Part shown: positions 54,591 through 64,000 of the stretch, one piece after another | Layout of the letters: the number at the start of each line of letters is the position of its first letter | Numbering within the stretch: the first letter of the stretch is position 1 | From: Euryodendron excelsum | Lineage: Eukaryota; Streptophyta; Magnoliopsida; Ericales; Pentaphylacaceae | Assembly: GCA_033060915.1 (NCBI GenBank) | Contig: CM065389.1 | Location: forward strand, 13,166,001 to 13,230,000 | Direction of reading: 5' to 3' | DNA: 64,000 bases | The notes under the pieces: model-generated | Told to the model about the DNA's origin: nothing | The model's database searches: none | Seen by the model: only the letters and a program-made list of their open reading frames with translations | Made by a program: the position numbers and the translations under genes

Positions 54591-57129
54591 ATGATTTTGA
54601 AAAGTTATTTGATATACTTTTAGAAAGAGTTTTGAAAAACAAAACATGTTATGCAATGAACTTTGGTAAGGCATCTTTTTGAAGATTATTTCCATGAAAA
54701 TTTTGATTTTAGCCAAGAGTATGGTTTGTATGGGTGGTACTTGGAGACCATTCCAAGGAAGGCTCCCTCATGGTCATTATAACCATTATCTTGGCAAGAG
54801 TGTAAAGGGTCAAAAATTAATATGATAACAACTTTTTGAAACACTATTTTTAATGCAAAGATAGAGAGAATGAATTTTTGAAAATCATCTTTGGAAAATG
54901 ATTTTTGAAAACCATTTTTCAAGGAGACCATTCCAACAAGAAAGGGTTCCTATGGCCAAACAAAAGGGAGACCACTCAAGAGAGGGCTCCATGGGGCAAT
55001 TTCAACCACTAAACTTAAAAGAATGGAAACTTTGGAATTTGGAGAGCTTGAAAACAAGTCTTATGCAAGTCAAAATACCATGATACCAAAAAAAGAGTTA
55101 GGGGGTTAGTAGGGGATCTTCTAGGGTATGATTTCTAAGGTCTCATCCTAAATTTCAAAGAGCCAATTCTTGGAACTATTTTTGAAAGAAATATAAAGCT
55201 TGAAAATGGTATGGAACTAAGAATAATGTAAGTATTGTAGAACATGATAATAAACATAAAAATGAAACCAAGCACACAAGACATGATCAAAATAGTAATA
55301 TGCAAGGGGTCATGATCATATACAAGGCTTTTAGGTTACACCACATAAACAAGGGGCTCCTAGGCCATACCATCTTAAAGTAGGCTAGTGAGAGATCCCC
55401 CTACACAGTGGCTCTCACTTGCTTTCCTATAGGCATGATCTAAGAGCTTTCTTGGCTAAAGCATGCAAGAATGGGAGGTTGAAGATGGGGATTAAAATAG
55501 AGAATAGCCTAAATAGGCTAGGAGGGAGAAGAGAAGAGTGGGGGAAGACAAAAATGTAAAAGGGATACCATCTTTTGCCTTCAACACACTTGTAGTCTTC
55601 AATGGATGTCTTGATTGGAGCTTGAATGACTTCAAGAAGGCTTGAAGGGCTAGAGGGGAGTGTTTAATGGTGTATAAGGCCTTGTAGATGAAGTGTATAG
55701 GCTTGAGGGAGGTGGAATCTAGCCTAAGTGTTGGAGGAGGAGAATATGTATGGAGATTCGAGATTCTGGAACAATTTCAGTAGAGGTTCGCATCAATTTC
55801 AAAGTTAGAATATGCAAAGGGGGAGGCTGGTATTTATAAGCAAACTGGAACAGGCCTAACCAAAATTTGCCCTGGCGCATGTAGCACATGCTTAGGTACT
55901 GTTCCATTGCCAGAATGACACATGGCACCTAGTGTACTGGTTAAACCTTGATGGTTGATCAAAATTTGGTCAATCTGATCAAAATTTGAGTGCATGTAGC
56001 ATACGCTCTATCACCGAGAAAGTTCATTTAAACTTTGTCTCAATAATTGAGCCAACTAGAAGGTTTCGGGGAAATTGGCCGCACTCGGGATGTTCTCCTA
56101 CGGCTTCTCGTGAACTTTCATGTTTTCAAAAAGTTTGAATTGTGTTCGAAAGCATGGGATATCGTCTCAAGAAGCGTGCATAAAAGGACATCTTTGTGGA
56201 GCGTTTGTGATACGCTTCGAGGGTGTTCGAAAGTAGCTATTTTCGTGCTGTGTGATTGAGGCCTTCGGGAAGCGATCTATTCGATTGGATCGTACCGATG
56301 GAAAGTACTCTAGAAATACTTTTGAAAATTCCCAAATTTACGAATTTTCTCAAGTCATTTGATGGTGCATTTTAATCAGGGAATTAGGAAAAAAGTCAAC
56401 CTTGGCAGAGTGTCTGCAAGACACTCCAGGGGTTGTCGAAAGTAGCAGTGTTTGAGCCATACGATGAAGGGCTTTAGGAGGCAATCTATCCGATCGAGCC
56501 ATATTGATGGAAAGATCTATGAACGAGCTTTCAGAAATTCCCTGGTGTACGCATTTCTCAAGTCAATTGACGCTGCATTATAACCAAGGAATCGGGAAGA
56601 AATGGCAATTTCGGCGGAGCGTCTGCAAGATGCTCCAGGGAACTTTTATCGAGTCGTGAGTGTTTAGCGTCGTGAGATCTTCCTTAGGTTAAACAGGGGC
56701 TCATGACGAGATCCGCCGTTCAGTAACCAAGGACCAGTGTCGTTTTGGGGCGCGTTCGGGTCGCCAAGGGTAAAATGGTCATTTTGGCTGGTTTAGGCTG
56801 GAAATGGTCAGGAATGGATCAGAATATCATGTTAAGTGTACCGAGTCATTCAAGGATATTTTCAGGAGAGTCTTTTTACCGTTCGGTGGGGTTTGTGCAG
56901 TGCTGAGGTGTTTAGGGGCAAAACGGTCATTTTAACCAGAATTAGTCGGAATAAGACCGGAATTGGACCAAATGGTGTGCGGGAGACGCCTAACAGTTTA
57001 GTAATATTTTGAAAGGGTGGACTTATCGTTTTGAGGGATTTTGAGCTTTCTCAAAACGTGCCTGGAGGCCCAAGGGACAAGTTTGGTCATTTTTCACCGA
57101 GTCGGGCTAGCAAGCACCGGTGTAGACCT

Positions 57130-57480
57130 AGGTGTCGATTCTCGAGACCGTTCGATCTCGAAAAACTACCTATATGGTGTTGGTCTCTAAGAATGCCTAG
57201 TCTTAGAGAGCTATCTGTGGGGTGGTGTTGGTTCCTAAGAATGCCCGGTCTCAAAAAGTTACCTGTGAGGGTGGTGTTGGTCTCCAAGAGCGCCTAGTCC
57301 CGGAGAACTATCGAATGAAGGACATTTTACATTGGCGGGCTAGCAAGCGCCAAAAGTGAACCGTCTAAAATTTTGACAAGGTGTTGGTCCTCGAGATCCC
57401 TAGATCTCGGGAAGCTACCTGGATGGCATTGGTTTTTGAGACTGCCTAGCTTGGAAAGCTGCCTGGAATGATGGTGCATA
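57130..57480. repeat. Tandem GTGTTGGTCTCTAAGA array
   Basis: Four to five units of about 60 bp, each with GGTGTTGGTYYCTAAGAATGCC, TAGTCT and a GAGCTACCTG-like end. Present only in copy E, near the reversed LTR start. The forward frame across it (57031-57297) is a by-product of the repeat. Confidence 0.75.
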
Positions 57481-60400
57481 TGGCTCCAGCGGCTCCTTGT
57501 GAGCCTGAGAAGCGACCAGTTGGTTGGATTGGAGATTGAAGGGCTCGTCTTGAGCTTGTATGTGCTGTGATGTTTGAAACTGAGCCCAATCGGGCCGCAG
57601 ATACCCGAGCAGGCAAAAATAGAATGCTTACAAGGTTAACCTTGGGTTGAATAACTAGGGTTAAGTTAATTTAGGGTTGGATAACTAGGGTCAAGTTAAC
57701 CTAGGGTTAGACAACTAGGGTCAAGTTAATCTAGGGTTTGACAACTAGGGTCAAGTTAAACTAGGGTTAGATTGGAAGGTGGTTTTGAAAAGTAGTTTTA
57801 TGCATTTTTTAAAAGAGTTTTAGAAAACAAATTATGTTATGTAAAGGACTTGGGTAGACAACCCTTTTGAAGATCATTTCTATGAAAATTTGACTCTAGC
57901 CGTGAATATGGGTTATATGGTTAGTGCTTGAAAACCATTCCAAAGAAGATTTTCCTAGGGCCATTATAACCTTTATCTTGGATTTCAAGAGTCAATATAA
58001 TGATAACAACTTTTGGAAAACCACTTTTAATGCAAAGATGGAGAGAATAAATCTTTGAAAACCATTTTTAAGAAAAAGGTTTTGAAAACTATTTTTAAAG
58101 GAAGCCATTCTAACAAATTAGGGTTTTTATGGCCAATGTAAAGGGAGACCACTCAAGAGAGGGTTCCATGGGGCCACCCCAACCACTAAACTTGAGAGAA
58201 TGGAAACCTTAGAAATCAAAGAGTTTGAAAACTACTTGTGTGCAAGAATAAAAAGAGAAGGGAATCATTCTAACAATTTAGGACTCCTATGGCCAATATA
58301 AAAGGCAGACCACTCAAGAGAGGGTTCCCTGAGCCATTTCAACCACTAAACTTGAAAGAATAGAAACCTTGGTAATTAGAGATTTTGAAAAACCATTTTC
58401 ATGCAAGTTTTAATGTAATGATGCAAAAGTGAGAGTTAGGAGTTAATGGGGGATTTTCTAAGGCATGATTTCTAAGGTTTCATCCTAAACTTCAAGGAAC
58501 GAACTCTTAGAACCCTTTGCAAGGAGTATGGAGCTTGAAAGTGGCATGAAAATAAAAATAATGCAAGCTTTGTAGAACATAGTTATAAACATGAAAATGA
58601 AGCCAAGCACACAAGACATGATCAAGATAACAAAATTTAAGGGGGTTATGAATACATACAAGGCTTTAGGCTACATCACATAATCAAGGGGCTCCTAGGC
58701 CATACCATCTTAAAGTAGGTTAATGAGAGATCCCCCTACATAGTGGCTTCTACTAGCTTTCCTCTAGGCATAAACTAAGAGCCCTCTTGACTTTAAGCAT
58801 GCAAGAAAGGGGGGTTGAAGATGGGGATTAAAATAGAGAATAGGCTAAATGGCTGGGAGGAAAAAGAAAAGAGTTGGAGAATACAAAAATGTAAAAGAAA
58901 TATCACATTTTGCCTTCTATGGATGCGTTGACTTGAACTTGGATGGCTTCAAGTAGGCTTGAGGGGCTGAAAGGAGGAGTTCTATGGTGTATAGGGCTAT
59001 GTAGGTGAAGTATATGGGTTAGGGGGAGGTGAAATCTAGCCTAAGTGTTTGAGGAGTGGGTTGTATATAGAGATTCGAGATTCTAGAGCAGTTTCAGCAG
59101 AGTTTCGTATCAATTTTCGGTTCTAGAATATGTAAAGGGGGAGGTTGTATTTATAGGCAATCTGGGAGGAGGCTGGCGCATGTGCTAAATGCGCCCTTCC
59201 AAAGTTTTCCCTGGCACATGTAGCACATGCACCAGTACTGTTCCATTACCAGAATGCCACGTGACACCCATTGTACTAGCTAAATCCTAACGGTTGATCG
59301 AACTTTGGTTGATTTAATCAAAATCTGGGCGCATGTAGCATACGCTCTGTCACTAGGATTGTTCGTTTAAACTTTGCCTCTATAATTGAGCAAACTGGGA
59401 AGGTGCTGGAGGAATTGATTGCACTCACGGTATTCTCCTAGGGTTTCTTATGAACTTTCGTGTTTTCAAAAAGTTCAAATGGTGTTCGAAAGTATGAGGT
59501 ATCGTCACGGGAAAGGTGTATAAAATTGTAAAAGTAGTTGTGATACGCTTCGCGGGGTTTCAAAAGTAGTTGTTCTTGTGTCGCATGATCGGGGTCTTCG
59601 AGAAGCGACCTTTCGGATCGGACCGTACTGATGGAAAGTTCTTTAGGAATACTTTCGGGAATTTCCTAATTTACACATTTCTCGAGTCGTTTGATGGTGC
59701 GTTTTAATCATGGAATTGGAAAAAAAGTCAACCTTGGCAGAGCGTTTGTGAGACGCTCTAGGGGTTACCGAAAGTAGTAGTTTTCAGGCCATGCGATGAG
59801 AGCTTTGGGAAGCGATCTCTCCAATCGAGCCGTATCGATGGAAAAATCTATGAACGAGCTTTTGAGAATTCTTCGGTTTCCGTATTTCTCAAGTCATTTG
59901 ACAGTGCGTTATAACTAGGGAATCGGGAGAAAAGGCAATTTTGGCGAAGCGTCTACAAGACGCTCCAGGGAATTTTTATCGAGTTATGGGTTTTTAACAT
60001 CGTAAGGTCCTTCTTAGGTTAAATAGGGGTGTATGACAAGATCCACCGTTCAATATCCTAGGACCAGTGTGGTTTTGGGGCGCGTTTGGGTTGCTAGGGG
60101 CAAAATGGTCATTTTGACTGCATCTGGTAGGAAATGGTCAGGAATGGATCGGAGTGTTATGTTAAGTGTGTCGGGTCATTAGAGGATGATTTCAAGAGAG
60201 TCTTTTACCGTTCGGTGGGGTTTGTGCAGTGTTGGGACGTTTAGGGGCAAAATGGTCACTTTAGCCAGAGTTAGTTGGAACGGGATCGGAATTGGACCGA
60301 ATGGCATGTGGAGTACCCCTAACTGCTTAGTAGCACTTTGGAATGGTGGACTTATTATCTTAAGGGATTTTAAACTTTCTCAAGACTTGCCTGGAGGCCC

Positions 60401-60533
60401 AAGGGGCAGGTTTGGTTATTAGGCCTCTATTGGATAGGGGTTTGAAAGTTGATTTGTGCTTACGGAATTTTGAAAGAAAGTTTGGTCAGACCGGAGATTG
60501 CCGAGCGGTAAAAAATGGAGTGCTTACACTTAG

Positions 60534-60674
60534 ATAAATGGAAATTCTTCATAAATGTGAGGTATATTTTCTAGGATGATCCATACTTGTTCAAGTATTG
60601 TCCCGATCAGATAATTCTTCGATGTATTCCCAACAATGAGTTTCATTCTGTCATGGAGTTTTGTCGCTCCTATA
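60534..60674 (+). pseudogene. Athila-like integrase, right of the insertion
   Basis: Removing the solo LTR and one CTTAG continues the frame from 51475: the segment holds KWKFFINVRY, a stop, then DDPYLFKYCPDQI and NNEFHSVMEFCRSY, the Athila integrase N-terminal context ending at its HHCC finger. It is cut again at 60675 by another LTR; the remainder is outside the window. Confidence 0.85.
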
Positions 60675-63600
60675 TGTAAGCATCCCTTTTTTGCTCACTC
60701 GGCAATCTCCGGTCCATTCGGACTCAGATTCAAATCAACACAGATATATTCAAGTCCAAATCAACTTTTTAAAATCAATCCAATCAATCAATTCCTTTGC
60801 CGGCCCATCGGGCCCAATAAAGGCAAAATGATCAAAATGCTCTTGTGACATTGCTTGGTCCAATTCCCATTGGCACGTTTTCTTGGAGACGGTAAGTCCC
60901 TGTTTCAATCTCAAATTCCACTTCAAGTCCAATTTCAATTCAAATCAAATCCGGCGTGCCTTCGAGAAAGTTGATCCCTTAGGAGATAAGACCATCCAGT
61001 TTGGCATGTTTTTTGAAAAAACTCTTCGGAACGGTAAGTCCCTTCAAACTCGTCGACCGAGACGAGACCCCAAGTCTCCGAGATGGTAGAACGGTCCACC
61101 TTTGGCGTCTGCTAGCCCACCAATGAAGAATGTTTGTTATTTGGCACGTCTTTCGAGAAAGTTGATTCCTCAGATGATAAGTCCACCTAGCAGCTTCCCG
61201 AGATCAGGTAATCTTTGAAATGAATGAGAACTGTCAGAGTGGTGGAAACACTTGTAAACATCGCAACCGTTAGAGTGGCGGAAACACTTTCAAACCAGTC
61301 GACATTAGGGAATTGCCAACAAACCCCCTATGACAAGTTTACCAAAGGATAAGATACCTTTAAAAACCAACGTGTCATAGACTGTTAGAGTGACGGAAAT
61401 ACTTAAAACCCGGGTCAACACCAGTGCCTGCTAGCCCACTTCGGTGAAAAATAACCAAACTGCCCCTTGGGCCATTTCCTGCACGCTTCTTAAGAAAGTA
61501 ACTAAGTCCTCAGAATGATAAGTCTACCCTTCTAAGATCATCCTAAAGACAAACTGGCATATTTATGTGCCTTCCAGTTAGTTCCGGGCCAATTCCAAGA
61601 CCATTCGGTCAAAATAATCATTTTGCCCCTAGGCATCCGAGTGCCTCTAGGAACCACACTGGCTCTGGGTATCAAACTGGTAATCTCCCAAGAATGCTTC
61701 TTATAGTATTCCTGACCTTCCATTATCTTTTTGGATCATTCTAAGTCAATTCCAACAAACTCGGTGTAAAAATGACTATTTTGCCCCTGGTGGGCTAGTC
61801 GCATTTTCCAACCATACCGGCTCTGAGCATCAAACTGGCACTCCCATTAAGCACTCTGGATAGTGTTTCTAACCTTCAAGTTCGCTCATGGATTATTCCG
61901 AGTCCATTTCGGTGGTTTTTTGGTCTAGTTGACCATCTTGCCCCTAATAGCTCGGTCGACAATTCCAACCTTATTTTTCAAGTCTGTTATCCTTGGTACA
62001 CTATTTCAAGGGTTTCTTCCCATTTTTGGCCTTTCGGACCATTCCCGACCTTCCGAAACATTCCCGAACGTTTTGAAGTCACTCCTAGTGGAGTTAGGCT
62101 AAAAAATGCATGGTAGTCACTAGGATAGGCGCCCAAATCGTCTACCTTGCATATCAAGGGTCGAAGATATGTTTCTTGCCACCTTAAAAAGTTTTCTAAG
62201 TGGCTGGCACAACTAGTAGTGGCACTAAGCCAAAAAATGACCTGGCGCCACTCCTAGTGGCACTAGTGGATTTTTAAGCTTGGTGCCATTGCAACAAGCG
62301 CCAGGTCACTCTTTGGTCTATATATACAGAGCCTCTTCCCTACATGAGAAAGATCAGCAATTTGACTCCAGAAACTCTCTCTCTTTTGATATACAGCCAT
62401 CGAACTCTCTCCAAACCCTAGTTTCTTAGACTTCTTGAAACCCTAGCCCCCATACAATCTAACCTGTCATACATACACTCAATACACGCTATACGAGCCT
62501 CCAAGCCGATCATTGAAGACTCAAGGTGCTGCAATCTCGAGGCTCTAGAAGATCAAAATGAAGTAAAGCAAATAAAGCGAACAAATCAAGGAAGACACAA
62601 GGTTAGTTTTCTATTTACGTTTATGCAATTTCCCCCTCTCTCTTCTCTTTCCTAACTTACTTGGGTTTTCTTATATTTTAATCCCCTATCTTCTTCCTCC
62701 CCCCCCCCCCTTTCTTCCATACTTGAAACAAGGGAATCCCCGATTCATGTGTAGGAAGAATGGTTGAAAGTCACCGTGTCGGGAACTTTCTTCTAATTCA
62801 ACCTTAAACCATGTGGATTCGACTCCCTTGATTATGTGGTGAAGTTTAAACCTTGTATGTTCACGACCTTACTTGCATTTTGCATATCATACTCATGCAT
62901 CTCCTCAAAGTTGTTTTCTAAGCTTGTTTTCAAAACTTACATCAAAATCTCTTTCAAAACTTGCATTAAAATCTCCTTCTTCCAAACATGTTTTCAAAAA
63001 TCACAATCTTAAGATGATTCTAACCACTCCATGGTTAGGGTTGTTTTAGGAAAGTGTTACATAAGTTTTGGGTGTAAACCCTAAAATCAATTTTGCAAAA
63101 TCACAATCTTAAGGTGATTCTAGCCATTCTATGGTTAGTGTTACTTTAGGAAAGTGTTATTTTTAATGAGACCAATATGGTCCATATTTTCAAATTCTTC
63201 TTGTTTTCAAAACCATAATCCTATAATGATTCTAATCTTTTTTTGGTTAGAGTCGTTTTAGGAAAATGAGATATTTTTAGAGAATTGTAAAAGTTCATAT
63301 TTCATTTCCTTTCCAAATTGCTTCTTCAAATTTTTTTTTCAAACTTCTTTTCCAATTTACTTTCTAAAACGCTTTAAAAAAATTTCCTTGTAAAAAACTT
63401 TCTTTCCAAAAGTTCCACTTTCCAAAACTTTTTTTCAAAACTCCTTTCCAAAAAGCTCTCTTCGAAATTCTACTTTCTAAAAACGTTCTTCAAGTTTCCC
63501 TCCTAAGAACTCCCATCAAAAGATCTACTTTTTAAAAACTCTTTTTCTTGAAGCAAAAGTCAAACCTTAGAGCTAATAATTAGGAAACCTAATTTTGACT

Positions 63601-64000
63601 TTTCTTTGCCACATCCAATCATAGCTTTCCAAAACCCTATTTTTCTACATCAAACTCTTAGGTTTCCTAAACGTCTTTTTCATGTTAAATCATATTTTTT
63701 AAATCTAAGTTTTCCAAATCTCATTTCTTTCCAATTTCATGTCAAATATAGTCTTCCAACTTAGGAAACCAAATCCAATTCTCGGTTTTTTGAAACAAAA
63801 TCAAATCATTTCTTTTGGAAATAGAAATCAAATCTTTCTTAATTCAATCTTTTCCTAATTCTAAACTTTCCTAATGTCAAACCTTTCCAAATTTCAAACT
63901 TTCCAATCTTTCTAAATTTAAACATTTCCTAATTTCTAAACTTTCTAAATCTTTCTTAAATCAAACTTTTCAAATTCCAAATCTTTCTTTGATTGGAATC
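60675..64000 (+). mobile_element. Large LTR (copy C), runs off the window
   Basis: Starts TGTAAGCATCCC after CTATA, inside the Athila-like integrase and opposite in orientation to the neighbouring solo LTR. Contains the AGTGGCGGAAACACTT units (61225-61290), three TTTTGCCCCTAG-type repeats (61620-61950), dyads around ACTAGTAGTGGCAC (62210), TATATATA at 62319-62325 and the start of the CTTTCCTAATTC leader. A run of about 12 C is at 62698. No gene. Confidence 0.85.

Larger units (their letters stand above)
52941..57632 (-). mobile_element. Solo large LTR (copy E) inside copy D+F, TSD AGGTT
   Basis: A 4692-bp reverse LTR from TGTGGCGGCCC to AATGCTTACA, flanked by AGGTT at 52936-52940 and 57633-57637. 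Minus-strand TATAAATA at 55831-55838. It contains a GGGTCAAGTTAACCTA array (54320-54590) and, near its reversed 5' end, another tandem array (57130-57480). The insertion point lies within the related CTAGGGTTA array of the host LTR. Confidence 0.9.
51481..60528 (-). mobile_element. Solo large LTR (copy D+F), TSD CTTAG, itself interrupted
   Basis: Left part 51481-52940 and right part 57638-60528 form one reverse LTR of about 4.35 kb. It begins TGTCG (the reversed GCGACA end) and ends GTGCTTACA (the reversed TGTAAGCAC start). CTTAG flanks it at 51476-51480 and 60529-60533, in the Athila-like integrase. Minus-strand TATAAATA at 59148-59155. The reversed 3' end includes GGAGTCGCCACCTAACTTG (51625), the GGCGACTCC box discussed in the findings. 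No internal region: a solo LTR left by recombination. Confidence 0.88.

Noticed and set aside
57031..57297. Forward frame of 88 aa with GWCWFLRMP repeats
   Set aside because: Direct product of the 60-bp tandem array in LTR E; absent from the other LTR copies.

Overview
The window is nuclear DNA of a flowering plant, most likely a eudicot. This rests on ABA-stress-ripening (ASR) genes with a plant-type intron and on nested plant LTR retrotransposons (Tat, Athila-like, Copia and a family with 3.6-4.7 kb LTRs), a plant L1 LINE and foldback elements. Nearly all of it is transposon. The host content I can defend is one ASR gene with intact frames (39970-40930) and two broken ASR paralogues (exon 2 at 12202-12368 and 44712-44804) with matching flanks, so the locus is a tandem ASR cluster blown apart by insertions. 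Layout: 1-5294 LTRs of the large-LTR family, placed inside the reverse transcriptase of a Tat element. 5295-12110 is the rest of that Tat element: pol, a 63-bp hairpin tandem array, an antisense ORF with reconstructable introns, polypurine tract and 3' LTR. 12202-13250 is ASR copy 1 and its 3' flank. 14728-30440 appears to be a reverse Copia element carrying several insertions: an Athila-like LTR fragment, an endogenous geminivirus-like sequence, a large LTR plus leader (19353-24745), and two solo LTRs with perfect 5-bp target duplications. 30450-33224 is a LINE with an inverted 5' part. 33462-35053 is an 0.8 kb tandem duplication. 35867-39931 is an LTR-gag-protease element with no RT or integrase, whose 3' LTR ends 38 bp before the ATG of ASR copy 2. 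41-46 kb holds flanks of ASR copies 2 and 3 and foldback elements. 45600-60674 is an Athila-like element whose integrase is split by a solo LTR that is itself split by another solo LTR. 60675 to the end is one more large LTR.

The most unusual object is the endogenous circular-ssDNA virus sequence at 15911-18201. It is one 2130-bp circle plus a 161-bp terminal repeat. It has a stem-loop carrying TAATATTAC, a virion-sense ORF (260 aa) that looks like a BC1/30K-type movement protein, and an unrecognised 153-aa complementary-sense ORF. It has no Rep or coat protein gene, so it resembles a DNA-B-type component in which the movement protein lies on the opposite strand from begomoviruses. The left junction falls within one base of the Rep nick site. 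A second candidate system is regulatory: the LTR next to ASR copy 2 carries two CACGTG (ABRE/G-box) elements and TATA boxes, so it may supply the promoter of a stress gene.

All identifications are by reading; no database search was run. LTR ends given to the base are supported by target duplications or by TG/CA ends; others are approximate.
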